From positions 1-22,543 of the forward strand of contig JBBQJT010000056.1 in NCBI GenBank assembly GCA_038326165.1: 22,543 nt of DNA, in the 5' to 3' direction. The stretch is from JAEUUM01 sp038326165 (GTDB lineage Bacteria > Bacteroidota > Bacteroidia > Chitinophagales > Saprospiraceae). The notes beneath the pieces were generated by a model. The model saw only the letters and a list, made by a program, of their open reading frames with translations, did no database searches and was not told the DNA's origin. The translations under genes and the position numbers were made by a program. Positions 7,167 to 15,691 of the stretch are shown piece by piece. Every line of letters begins with the position of its first letter. Within the stretch, counting starts at the first letter, position 1.

Positions 7167-8753
7167 TCAATGAATTACAATAATTTTGATGGTATAAAAT
7201 AAATTGTTGGACAGTTTGATTTGTCCAAAATAAACACCATTAGGCAAAGTACTGGCATCAATTGGTATATTGTTATCGCTTCCGTCCCCTAATCCATTGG
7301 TTGATTGCATCAGTTCACCTGAAGTGGTGTGTATATTCAACTCCCATTTTCCGTTGTTCATAGTTGGCAACTCTATTCGTGCTTGATCTTGAACAGGATT
7401 AGGCATAACCAAAGGAACATCACTTTTTTCCCACACATTCAGTACACTTGTTAATTGGTCAATAATAACCTCCTCTGAAGTACATCCGTTGTTGAAGCAG
7501 CCATCAGCATCTAATTTTAACACCCATCCACTTAAGCGGTTGATTGGATCAAATACCTCTATAGTGCCTACAAATACAAAATTTCCTTCAGAATCCTCAA
7601 TTCCCAAGTAAATGTATTGACCAAAATTATAAAAACCTCCATATCGTTCCTGAACTATTCGTTTCCATAAAACATTCCCGTCTTTATCTCTTCGCATAAT
7701 CATGGAATAAGCCTTTGTTTCCGGTGACTGCCGGTATGAAAAAACGTTAAGTAAATCCCCATTACTACAATTTATGCTAAATTTATGAGCTACATAGGTG
7801 CCAATTTCATACCACATTGTATCTTTCCAAACAATATTAAAAGCAGAATCCAGACCCATGACTACTGTTGGTTGACTGTCATAAATAGGAAATGCTTTGT
7901 ATTTGTCAGAAGGTTCACCGACTAAATAATAACCACCGGGTCTTTTGTGTAAGGCTGGCGCGTAATCGGTGTATGACCAATAATCCCGCGCTAAATATTG
8001 ATAATGCTTGATGTAATTAAAATCCCTATCATACAGCATAATGTAAGTCCAAAATGAATCCAGATTGGTTGGCGTAAGCCGCTTGCCTCCCACTATTACC
8101 AAGGCATAGGTGCTGTCATCTGCTTGTACAAAACCGAATGGTCCATTTAATCTCCATTCGGTATGGGGCAAAACGGATTTATTACCCAAAAATTCAAAAT
8201 TGGAACTCAACTTTACAAAAGCCAATCCGACAGACTTGCCATTCTTTTGTTGAATACAAAGTTGAATCAATTCATTATTAGTATTTATCAATTCCTGATT
8301 AGGGCCCCAAAATGCTAAAGAGTCTTGATGAATAATCTTAAATTCATTGTAAGTACCATCAAGGCTTGACTTTAGAACAATTTGCTGATTTTGTGTAGCA
8401 TCAGCATTTGTGCCCCTACCCCAAAAAAATATGGTGTCCTTAATAAGCAATAGCTCACCCTTTGTTGTGGTAGTAAAGCCCGTTTGATAAGGTGGAACAT
8501 CCCGAAAATACTGATTTTTCCACAATATATTGCAATCTAAATCCAGTTTGAGCAGACCAGACTGAATGGTATAACCATCCACCGAATCAATAATTGTAGC
8601 TACAAAAACATAATAAGACTTATCATGCTCATGAATTCGCCACCCAGTATTGTTGTTTTTACTTCCATCCAAGTGAAACTTCAATGAATATTGTCCACTC
8701 AGGTTTGAACTGGCCCAAAACAGAAACAGTAATGTAAATAATAAGCGGTTCAT
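7167..8753 (-). CDS. Secreted beta-propeller-like protein with T9SS type A sorting domain
   Basis: The protein has 528 aa. A signal peptide (MNRLLFTLLFLFWASSNLSGQ) is followed by a long region of repeated beta-rich units in which phrases such as GLLKLDLDCNILWKN, GNVLWKRIVQERYGG and SGWVLKLDADGCFNNGC recur. This style of repeat is typical of secreted propeller-like proteins of Bacteroidota. The last 80 or so residues form a T9SS sorting domain: VMPNPVQDQARIEL, then GKWELNIHTTSGELM and LPNGVYFGQIKLSNN. The protein is therefore expected to be exported through the Sec system and then the type IX system to the surface or medium. Its ATG overlaps the stop of the upstream protease gene by 4 nt (ATGA), indicating translational coupling. 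The specific ligand or activity is unknown. The gene converges directly on dsbD with no intergenic base. Confidence 0.8.
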   Translation of the reverse strand: MNRLLFTLLFLFWASSNLSGQYSLKFHLDGSKNNNTGWRIHEHDKSYYVFVATIIDSVDGYTIQSGLLKLDLDCNILWKNQYFRDVPPYQTGFTTTTKGELLLIKDTIFFWGRGTNADATQNQQIVLKSSLDGTYNEFKIIHQDSLAFWGPNQELINTNNELIQLCIQQKNGKSVGLAFVKLSSNFEFLGNKSVLPHTEWRLNGPFGFVQADDSTYALVIVGGKRLTPTNLDSFWTYIMLYDRDFNYIKHYQYLARDYWSYTDYAPALHKRPGGYYLVGEPSDKYKAFPIYDSQPTVVMGLDSAFNIVWKDTMWYEIGTYVAHKFSINCSNGDLLNVFSYRQSPETKAYSMIMRRDKDGNVLWKRIVQERYGGFYNFGQYIYLGIEDSEGNFVFVGTIEVFDPINRLSGWVLKLDADGCFNNGCTSEEVIIDQLTSVLNVWEKSDVPLVMPNPVQDQARIELPTMNNGKWELNIHTTSGELMQSTNGLGDGSDNNIPIDASTLPNGVYFGQIKLSNNLFYTIKIIVIH

Positions 8754-11700
8754 TGTTTTACAAATTTAAAAATTTGCAAGTCATCTCCTTGCTGCAATCT
8801 TAAAATGTATATACCATCATTTAAGTTAGAAACATTGATTTCATCACCAATTGGTGTTGCGTTAGCTTGTACCAATCTGCCCATTTGATCATAAATACTT
8901 GCTTGTACCTCCAATTGAGAGGACAAACAACCTGCAATGTTTATGGTTGATGTGGCGGGATTCGGAAACAAACAACTCACTAATTTTTCGGTAGATTTTA
9001 TATGCATCGACTCAGCATCTGATTCTCTTAGGTTGTTGTTGTTGCATTCAGGTGTCAAGCCAAAATAATACAGCAACCCTAAAGCAACCGTTCCACCAGT
9101 TGTGTTCCTAGTTGCAGCTGAACACAAATACTCTTTCTGTACTTGATTCGGCACAAAATTAGGATTCGAAAGTCGCTGTATGTTTAGGCCTTGGACCAAT
9201 TGAAAAGTATCTGTACTTTCGTAGGCGAAATGAACATTGGGCAAAAGACTTTGAGCAGATGATAAATTTCCATCTAATAAATAAAAACCAAATTGTTTTT
9301 GTTTGATGTAGGCACTTGTGTCCAGTTGAGCTAAATTAGCAGCTAGAGATATTGTTCCATTCAAAATATATTGTCTGGCAATATTGTCAAATATCTGAAA
9401 AGAGTTAGACTTGGCTATTTGATAATTTGTTTTTGCAATACTATTGACTGGATTCAACTGCCAAACCAGTTTGAGACTGTCTCTTATATTTCTGGCTTGT
9501 ATAAATTGATTGGGGTTGTTGAACTGGGGAGGTGCAAGTAATGAGCAATATTCTTCATTATAATTCTGAGTAATGACTTTATTTACTTGAGTATTTGGCT
9601 CCATGCAAGGCAAATAACCCGTTTGCTGTGATGTCAAAACATAATATCCTAAACTTGGATTTCCAAAATTAAACCAAGACTTAGGAGTGGATGTAAAGCA
9701 ATTTCCTGCGGCATTGTCGGAATTTCCTTGATCAGGCAAATTTGTAGATGAACTATAAATGTCAACATTGGTGCTTGCTGTGAACTGATTGTGCAAAATT
9801 TGCAATCCACCTGCATCGCCCACCAACCAAAGTGGTCTATGGTTATTCAAATAGTCATTACAACTTACTTCATTAGCAGATTCACCTGTTTGTGTAAGAT
9901 TGGTGCCAAATATTTGGGTTCCTTCTATTCTATTCTTTATAATTCTTACTTTTGAAGATCCCACTATTAAAGGCGCATGATTTCTATTGATACCTGCCAA
10001 ATGACAAAATCGCATTATAAAGCCTTCAGTATTCAGTGAAAATCCAGTTAAAGCATCCGCTCGTATGTGGCTTTTGTTATCAAAAAAATGAATATTGTTG
10101 TTTTCTTCACCTTCAATTGTAATTGAGGACACCCCTGAATGTGTTGATATACTTCTTATGGCTTCAGTGTTATATGAGAATTCAGTATCTCCACCCTTGA
10201 TCCAAGCAGAGGCATTAAAAGACTCAAACGCAGTTTTAATTCCTTCGAATCTACAATTTGTAATTTCTATTTCTTGAGTTTCATGTATCACCAGACCTTT
10301 GTTTTCTCCAATATAAGGTTCTGGCAAGCTGGCCTTGAATTCACAATTGTTGAAGTAGGATTTGTTGTCATAATTTCTATTGTATCTTGCAATAAAAGCA
10401 CTTCTACCATTGTTCCTAAACAAAGAATTATCACACTTTATCAACCCTCCATTTTTTGCAGAATGGTATTTGATTGGTATTGTATTTGGGATTTGCCATT
10501 GATTTTGAAATACCAATGGTTCAGAGGCGTTTAGACCAAAATAGCTGTATTCGAGGATGCTATTATTTTTCATGGTTATTGTGCCATTAGTTGAACTGCT
10601 CAATGTACCTATGACTGGATCAACTTGAATTTGATCACTGTATCCTTCTACAAAAATGCCATTCCATGGTTCATTACAAGCCCTTGTAAGAGTTGCATTG
10701 TCTATAATCAAATGTCCGCCTCTTTCAACACGGATTCCACTGCTAACAGCAAAGTAAAATGTTTTGTCCTTGAGTATCAAGGTAGCACCAGCGGTTACTA
10801 CAATAGTACCGTATATGGTCTGATACTTCAATTCTCCATTACCTGTAAATTGTGTATTGAAACTATTGCCTAAAATGATCTTATCATTAGGTGTATCAAA
10901 TATTGGAATACCAGTTTCAAAGGCCTCGGCCGCATTTCTAATGCGTACAGTTTGCCCATAGGTAAAAGTTTCAATACAATCTGCGTCGGAATTGGACATA
11001 TAATTCCTTGGATCGGGTGTGTATAGAAACCCATCAGGATCATTTGGAATAACACCAGATTGACCAGGTCCAATTCTATATTCTACTAAATCACAATCGT
11101 CGTTTAATATGCCAAAAGCACCAATATTGAAACTGGGAGCTGTATCGCACACTTGATCTCCCCTTGCACATAAGGTTTCAACATTTAATTTGGTTGAAAT
11201 TAGTGGAGTAGGGACACCTGGTGGAAGAAAATCAAACTCAGCATGGGTATGCAAGAGATTAAAAATGTGGCCCATTTCATGACAAATAATATTGGAGTTT
11301 ACAAAATAGCTTCCAATATTAAATTCATCATCATCTCCAATCCATAATGCAGGAAATCTATCATCATCAGGCAAAGTTGCTGTTCCACCTATTCCCCCAT
11401 CTGACGTTCCCCCTAGTATAGCTGGATTCAGTGGAAATAGGTATATGTTAATTACATTCGGCAATCTATTAACATTAAAAATACTATTTCGTATCCATGT
11501 TTTATCGGTGTTAGCGAAAATATCCGAATTAATAACATCAGGTTCACATATTTCAACAAAATTTATTAGAGAAGGACTATAACATTCTGTCAGCCTATCT
11601 CTGATTCCTTGAACTTCAGCGAGCGTGGCACCACCTGTTCCGTCCGATTTGTTTATCACATGAATTTGAATTAAAAAAGTATAAGACTGGTTGTTGACAT

Positions 11701-11803
11701 TTACTGGTTCAATAATATTTTCATAATCATCGGGATTCATTAACGTTCCACATTCAAATTGGGCCTTCACTTCTAAATTGTATAAAATAAAAATAAGGCT
11801 CAA
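8750..11803 (-). CDS. Secreted M43-like metalloprotease with beta-helix and T9SS domain; start frame disrupted by a repeat
   Basis: This 1017-aa protein is a probable zinc metalloprotease of the pappalysin (M43) type. The zinc site is HEMGHIFNLLH (His175, Glu176, His179, His185 counted from TTG 11803); the usual glycine between the second and third His is Asn182. GDQVCDTAPS (215-224) and a Met-turn-like RNYMSNSDADC (Met269) fit M43. Residues about 300-700 are repeated short beta-strand units of a parallel beta-helix type. A T9SS sorting domain ends the protein (CLFPNPATSTINI, then LNDGIYILRLQQGDD). The frame has no in-frame ATG before Met22; TTG 11803 gives a leader (MSLIFILYNLEVKAQ) without a basic N-region. 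The ATG at 11847, just after a good promoter, is out of frame because of three 8-bp repeats. Removing one copy joins the frames and gives a complete signal peptide. The true CDS is probably 8750-11847 with variable register. Confidence 0.8.
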   Translation of the reverse strand: MSLIFILYNLEVKAQFECGTLMNPDDYENIIEPVNVNNQSYTFLIQIHVINKSDGTGGATLAEVQGIRDRLTECYSPSLINFVEICEPDVINSDIFANTDKTWIRNSIFNVNRLPNVINIYLFPLNPAILGGTSDGGIGGTATLPDDDRFPALWIGDDDEFNIGSYFVNSNIICHEMGHIFNLLHTHAEFDFLPPGVPTPLISTKLNVETLCARGDQVCDTAPSFNIGAFGILNDDCDLVEYRIGPGQSGVIPNDPDGFLYTPDPRNYMSNSDADCIETFTYGQTVRIRNAAEAFETGIPIFDTPNDKIILGNSFNTQFTGNGELKYQTIYGTIVVTAGATLILKDKTFYFAVSSGIRVERGGHLIIDNATLTRACNEPWNGIFVEGYSDQIQVDPVIGTLSSSTNGTITMKNNSILEYSYFGLNASEPLVFQNQWQIPNTIPIKYHSAKNGGLIKCDNSLFRNNGRSAFIARYNRNYDNKSYFNNCEFKASLPEPYIGENKGLVIHETQEIEITNCRFEGIKTAFESFNASAWIKGGDTEFSYNTEAIRSISTHSGVSSITIEGEENNNIHFFDNKSHIRADALTGFSLNTEGFIMRFCHLAGINRNHAPLIVGSSKVRIIKNRIEGTQIFGTNLTQTGESANEVSCNDYLNNHRPLWLVGDAGGLQILHNQFTASTNVDIYSSSTNLPDQGNSDNAAGNCFTSTPKSWFNFGNPSLGYYVLTSQQTGYLPCMEPNTQVNKVITQNYNEEYCSLLAPPQFNNPNQFIQARNIRDSLKLVWQLNPVNSIAKTNYQIAKSNSFQIFDNIARQYILNGTISLAANLAQLDTSAYIKQKQFGFYLLDGNLSSAQSLLPNVHFAYESTDTFQLVQGLNIQRLSNPNFVPNQVQKEYLCSAATRNTTGGTVALGLLYYFGLTPECNNNNLRESDAESMHIKSTEKLVSCLFPNPATSTINIAGCLSSQLEVQASIYDQMGRLVQANATPIGDEINVSNLNDGIYILRLQQGDDLQIFKFVKQ

Positions 11804-11815
11804 AATAATAGCCCT

Positions 11816-11840
11816 AGCTGAGGAGCTGAGGAGCTGAGGA
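11816..11840 (-). repeat. 8-bp tandem repeat (3 copies) inside the signal-peptide codons of the metalloprotease
   Basis: On the coding (minus) strand the unit is TCCTCAGC, three perfect copies at 11840-11817 plus one extra matching base. The array begins 7 nt after the first base of the ATG at 11847. Since 8 is not a multiple of 3, each copy gained or lost changes the reading frame. With three copies the ATG frame ends at a TGA after 15 codons. With two copies it continues in frame through the whole protease. Confidence 0.9.
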
Positions 11841-11868
11841 TTTTCATCTAAGTTAGTATTTATTTATA

Positions 11869-11898
11869 CAAATATAAATATTTATACCAACTAAACAA
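11869..11898 (-). promoter_or_regulatory. Promoter of the metalloprotease operon (-33 TTG, -7 TATATTTG)
   Basis: The minus strand reads TTG (11898-11896), 19 nt, then TATATTTG (11876-11869), an exact -7 match with standard spacing. Only 21 nt lie between the box and the ATG at 11847, so the leader would be about 15 nt. The position supports ATG 11847, not TTG 11803, as the evolved start codon. Confidence 0.6.
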
Positions 11899-11930
11899 GT
11901 TTTTTTAACATTTATTTTTTTGCACAACAT

Positions 11931-11967
11931 AAAAATGGCGTTGTACTTAAATAGTATAACGCCATTT
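11931..11967 (-). terminator. Rho-independent terminator after the DUF1501 gene
   Basis: AAATGGCGTTGTAC (11933-11946) pairs with GTATAACGCCATTT (11954-11967): a 14-bp stem with one G-U pair and a 7-nt loop. On the minus strand the stem is followed by a short U tract (from the A-run 11931-11935). It lies 22 nt beyond the 3' end of the gene ending at 11990 and upstream of the protease promoter, so it separates the two transcripts. Confidence 0.8.
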
Positions 11968-11989
11968 GAATTTCATAATGACAAATCGT

Positions 11990-13549
11990 TCACATCTTCA
12001 CCAAGCTCTTGGTTGTTGATGCTCTTTTGGAATTAATACGAATATAGTAATTCGCTGCCGGAAGATCATCTACTCGGAAGCTGATTTTATGCTCACCTTT
12101 TGTAAATCTTTGATCAGATAATAATCTTATTTCATGACCTATCGAGTTGAATAAACTCACTCTCACATTTTCGTCCTCTGTATTGAAAACCAAATGAGCT
12201 GTAGTTGTGCATGGATTAGGGAACAAATTGGCAGCAAGCACATCAACTTTTGGATCAAATGTACTGGTAGCGTTGCAGATCTGAAGCAAAGGCAAATGTT
12301 GCCATCCATCAAACAATATCTGCGACACATCCGCCTCTGGCATTTCAAACCAGTCATTCAACAGAGTTCCATAGATTGACCTAAAATCAACCTCCATAGC
12401 AACACCAGCTTGTGGATCAGGAGTGTCCGGGATGTCAGCATTGTTACCTATTATACCAGGATTAACACATGAACCAAACAGGAACAAAGGAGCTGCATTA
12501 CCGTGGTCGGTTCCACCACTGTCGTTGCTTTTAATTTGTCTTCCAAACTCAGAGAAAGTCATTCCTATTACTCGCTTTTCAAGTCCTTGAGCCAAAAGAT
12601 CAGCCTGAAATGCTGCCACTGCATCCGAAACTTGTTGCAACAAATCTGCATGTACTCCAGTAGCAGTATTATTCGCATTGACTTGGTCAGCATGGGTATC
12701 AAAACCTCCAAGGGAAGTAATGTAAACTTTTGTTTTGAGGCCTCCTGATATCAATTTTGCAGCAACTTTTAACTGGTCTGCAAGTTTATTGTTGGCAGGA
12801 TAAGTAGCAACATTGGCTCCGGCATCATTGGCTGTAGTCATCGCAGCTGCATAAGCATTGGTTTGCGTCAGCGCATTGCGCAAAAAAGCCACTTCCATGC
12901 CATAGCAAGTACTCGGATCCTCAACTCCTGCCTGTCCTTCATTAAGCTGTGACAAGGTACTTGGATCTAAAAGTGCAGTTGAAAAATTTGCGCCTACACC
13001 CTGACAAGTTTCACTAACCAAGGCTCCTAAAGTTATCGCAAATGGATCAGGGTTTTCAGTATTTGGGTAACCTGTTGGATAATTAGGGTACTTAGAACCA
13101 AAATATCTGCCCAACCAGCCGGAAGTTAATATTTCATCAGCATTCGAAGCTGACGTCCAAATATCTGTGGAACGAAAATGTGATCGGTTCTGGTCAGGAT
13201 AACCAACATTTTGAACAACAGTCAACAAACCATCGTCATTCATGTCTTTCATTGCAGACATACTGGAATGAAATCCAGTCAAATCATTCAATTTGAGAAT
13301 GGAAGATTCGGGTAATATCAAATTGCTTCTGAGATTTGCCAATTTATCATATTGATCCAATGGGAATAAGGTATTCAATCCATCGTTTCCTCCATTTAAT
13401 TGTACCAACACCAATACCCTGTCAGATTCCTCTGAAACTGAATCGAACAACTTAGATTTGCTGAAAGCAGTAACAGGCATACCATTTAAGAAAGCGGGCA
13501 AAGCAACTGCTGCAGTTGTAGCCTTTACGAAATATCTTCTTTTCATCAT
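11990..13549 (-). CDS. DUF1501 protein with Tat-like signal and T9SS sorting domain
   Basis: This 519-aa DUF1501 family protein belongs to a set distantly related to the sulfatase/alkaline phosphatase fold, of unknown biochemical role. Family motifs are VLVLVQLNGGNDGLNTLFPL (about 45-64), SHFRSTDIWTSA and GMTFSEFGRQIKSNDSGGTD followed by HG. The N-terminus MMKRRYFVKATTAAVALPAF has a twin-arginine pattern (K-R-R-x-F-V-K), so Tat export of a folded protein is likely. The C-terminal 80 or so residues are a T9SS sorting domain (ANLFPNPCTTTAHLVF, then LPAANYYIRINSK). It follows the DUF1800 gene by 20 nt, and this pairing is widespread. It is last in its transcript and is followed by a strong terminator. 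The start could be either of two adjacent ATGs (13549 or 13546). Confidence 0.88.
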   Translation of the reverse strand: MMKRRYFVKATTAAVALPAFLNGMPVTAFSKSKLFDSVSEESDRVLVLVQLNGGNDGLNTLFPLDQYDKLANLRSNLILPESSILKLNDLTGFHSSMSAMKDMNDDGLLTVVQNVGYPDQNRSHFRSTDIWTSASNADEILTSGWLGRYFGSKYPNYPTGYPNTENPDPFAITLGALVSETCQGVGANFSTALLDPSTLSQLNEGQAGVEDPSTCYGMEVAFLRNALTQTNAYAAAMTTANDAGANVATYPANNKLADQLKVAAKLISGGLKTKVYITSLGGFDTHADQVNANNTATGVHADLLQQVSDAVAAFQADLLAQGLEKRVIGMTFSEFGRQIKSNDSGGTDHGNAAPLFLFGSCVNPGIIGNNADIPDTPDPQAGVAMEVDFRSIYGTLLNDWFEMPEADVSQILFDGWQHLPLLQICNATSTFDPKVDVLAANLFPNPCTTTAHLVFNTEDENVRVSLFNSIGHEIRLLSDQRFTKGEHKISFRVDDLPAANYYIRINSKRASTTKSLVKM

Positions 13550-13569
13550 CTAAAATTTTGATCAGGTGA

Positions 13570-15237
13570 TTATTGTAATTGGAATTCTGATTGGTCTACC
13601 ATGACATACAGTAGCCCTCTTACACCATTTTCAGCAAGCGTCTTTTTAGGTATATCATTCGGAAAATTAATGTAATCTGTCCAAACTTGTGTCCAAACAA
13701 AATCAGGTAAACCACCTAATATCGAATTTTTAAAGAAGTCTTTTTGAACTTGCGCTATCGGTCGTGGGTAAAAAAACTTTACCAAGTCATCGATCAATAA
13801 ATTTATGTCACTTGGATCATCAAATTGTTTGACAAAATTCAATGCATCAACAATGATTTTTGTTCCTTGAATGGTGATACCTATAGTTGTTAGGCCTTCT
13901 AGCAAACGAATCCTAATAGGCAAAGTCACCGAATTAATCCAAATTTGATAATAACTTGGCTTTTGGTAATAGGGTGTCCATCCACTAACACTTGGCGCAC
14001 CTAAATAGAATTGCTGCAAAGCAACGCTTGTATTGAAAATGTTTCTCCAAGCTGAATATTGTTTATTCAAGTTACTTGCATCAGGCATTACGATTGAAAA
14101 CATCTTAATCATGCTGGTAGCATAATCAATCGGAGGCTTAATCATACACCCTCCTATTTCATCATTGAAAAAGTGCTCACTATTCAATAGGGCTCTGACT
14201 GCTGGTACAATATCGTAATTGCTCTGTAATAACTTGTCTGCCATTGGTTGAATAACATTGGCTTCAATTTCTGCATCAATTACATAATATACAAAGTATC
14301 GATAAAGTTTACGACTAATGAAACGAGCAACTTCTGGCTGTTGAAAGATAATATCTATAAGTGTTTTGTACTCATTTACTCCACCATCTGTAATTTGAGT
14401 GCTGTTGAACTTGGGGGACAAAGTTTTGGTTGTGGTGTCATGGTTACCTGAATTGAAAACAGATTTGATTACGCCGGAAGGACTTCCTTCTATTGTTTGC
14501 GCCTTCCAACCTGTCAACACCTTTGCCATCTGCAAAATATCATCCTCTGTGTAATTCGTATAATCACCCGGTGCGATCAATGGACCTTTACCTATTGTAA
14601 ATAATTCCAAAAGTTCACGTGCATAATTCTCGTTGGGAGCTTTCTTGGTATTCTCGTTGCCATTGAGGAATCTCAACATCGCATGGTCAATAGTCACCAA
14701 TTTGGTGAACTCTCTAAAATTGCCCAATGCATTTTCACGGTACAATTTGATGTTCGCATACTGAGCACGGGGATCATTGATATCTGAGGTTACATAATGA
14801 TTGTACCAAAACAAAGTCATCTTTTCAGTCACACTCACCCCTTCGCTGAAGATATTACTCATCAACCAGCCTGAAAGTGAATTGCGGCGATAACCGTCAA
14901 CACCTTGGCTATAAGCCGCATTGATCCAAGATTGTCCAACTGCACAAGCAGGGTCAGCAGTATAATTTGGATTCAACGGTGGCAAAGGTGAGGAAGTAGG
15001 TGTGAATAGCTTGGTAATGGTCACATTTAAGCCATCAGCTACGGATTGCTTAATTTGAGCGTGATTAGGACCAAACATCGCCCTGCTGAGCAAATGTTTT
15101 GCTTTTTCATAATTCCAAACTCCGGAATATGGACTCAGTCCACTTCCACCTCCCAAGGCTTTTTGTTCAATATTAAAGCTCTGGGCAGAAGTTTTGGTTT
15201 TTGGCGTGAAGGCACTTAATAAGGATCTCCTGTTCAT
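13570..15237 (-). CDS. DUF1800 family protein
   Basis: This 555-aa protein is recognised as DUF1800 by WNYEKAKHLLSRAMFGPNHA near residue 42, TEKMTLFWYNHYVTS (about 137-151) and NENYARELLELFTIGKGP (about 200-217), with an LTGWKAQ segment after that. DUF1800 proteins are nearly always encoded next to DUF1501 proteins, as here. Their biochemical activity is not established, although the partnership suggests a shared extracytoplasmic role. The N-terminus MNRRSLLSAFTPKTK has a twin Arg but no hydrophobic core, so its export route is unclear; it may travel with its partner. Unlike the DUF1501 partner it has no T9SS tail, ending in YVMVDQSEFQLQ. A promoter-like element lies at 15278-15309. Confidence 0.88.
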   Translation of the reverse strand: MNRRSLLSAFTPKTKTSAQSFNIEQKALGGGSGLSPYSGVWNYEKAKHLLSRAMFGPNHAQIKQSVADGLNVTITKLFTPTSSPLPPLNPNYTADPACAVGQSWINAAYSQGVDGYRRNSLSGWLMSNIFSEGVSVTEKMTLFWYNHYVTSDINDPRAQYANIKLYRENALGNFREFTKLVTIDHAMLRFLNGNENTKKAPNENYARELLELFTIGKGPLIAPGDYTNYTEDDILQMAKVLTGWKAQTIEGSPSGVIKSVFNSGNHDTTTKTLSPKFNSTQITDGGVNEYKTLIDIIFQQPEVARFISRKLYRYFVYYVIDAEIEANVIQPMADKLLQSNYDIVPAVRALLNSEHFFNDEIGGCMIKPPIDYATSMIKMFSIVMPDASNLNKQYSAWRNIFNTSVALQQFYLGAPSVSGWTPYYQKPSYYQIWINSVTLPIRIRLLEGLTTIGITIQGTKIIVDALNFVKQFDDPSDINLLIDDLVKFFYPRPIAQVQKDFFKNSILGGLPDFVWTQVWTDYINFPNDIPKKTLAENGVRGLLYVMVDQSEFQLQ

Positions 15238-15277
15238 AACAACTTGATTTTAATGCAGGTGATTGGTATAATTTCAT

Positions 15278-15309
15278 CAAATATAAGCCTTTGACAAATA
15301 CTATTGCAA
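15278..15309 (-). promoter_or_regulatory. Promoter of the DUF1800-DUF1501 operon
   Basis: The minus strand reads TTG (15309-15307), 21 nt, then TATATTTG (15285-15278), an exact TAnnTTTG match. The box ends 40 nt before the ATG at 15237. No comparable element lies in the 20 nt between the two genes, which supports one transcript. Confidence 0.55.
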
Positions 15310-15413
15310 TAGGTTTAATTATTTGTTAAAGTTTTTATCACTCAATCCCAATCGAGTGTTTCAACTGAGTTAGTGCCCAGCAAATTCATAATAGTTTGAA
15401 TATAAAATCACTT

Positions 15414-15653
15414 TTATTTTGCAAGCAAAATCTTATCAATACCGTCAGCCAAATCCCTATCTTTTTGGGTTATGGTATTTCCTGCGTCATGTGTGGTGAG
15501 TTCAATTTGGACTTTGTTGTAAGTGTTGCACCAAGTGGGGTGGTGGTCCACTTTTTCAACCAATTGAGCAACTTGATTCATAAAATCCCAAGCTTCTGTA
15601 AAATCATGAAATTTGAACGATTGTACCAGCTTACCATCTTTTTCTTTCCACAT
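15414..15653 (-). CDS. phhB: 4a-hydroxytetrahydrobiopterin (pterin-4a-carbinolamine) dehydratase
   Basis: This small cytosolic enzyme dehydrates 4a-hydroxytetrahydropterin, recycling the pterin cofactor of aromatic amino acid hydroxylases; some family members act in molybdopterin metabolism. The protein has 79 aa. The family signature is clear: HHPTWCNTYNKVQIELTTHD at residues 37-56, followed by AGNTITQKDRDLA, which carries the catalytic His pair and the conserved W and Y. It is shorter than many homologues (about 95-110 aa) because the N-terminal strand begins immediately at WKEKDGKLVQSFKF. In-frame stops upstream show that nothing is missing in this frame. It starts 38 nt after the MFS gene ends and may be co-transcribed with it. 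No aromatic amino acid hydroxylase is in the window. Confidence 0.93.
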   Translation of the reverse strand: MWKEKDGKLVQSFKFHDFTEAWDFMNQVAQLVEKVDHHPTWCNTYNKVQIELTTHDAGNTITQKDRDLADGIDKILLAK

Positions 15654-15691
15654 AATTGTTTATTATTTTAAGTTATTCTTAAATTCCATTT

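Noticed and set aside
8750..11847. Metalloprotease as a plain pseudogene
   Set aside because: The rest of the 3-kb frame is intact with conserved zinc site and T9SS domain, and the only disruption is a change of one 8-bp repeat unit; a reversible switch or assembly miscount is more economical than gene death.
15340..15363. CACTC...GAGTG inverted repeat near 15340-15360
   Set aside because: Only five pairs with a 10-nt loop and no link to a start or stop codon; not convincing as a regulatory site.
15401..15416. Terminator after the carbinolamine dehydratase gene (ATAAAA/TTTTAT hairpin)
   Set aside because: The stem is six AT pairs only and overlaps the stop codon; too weak to call in AT-rich DNA.
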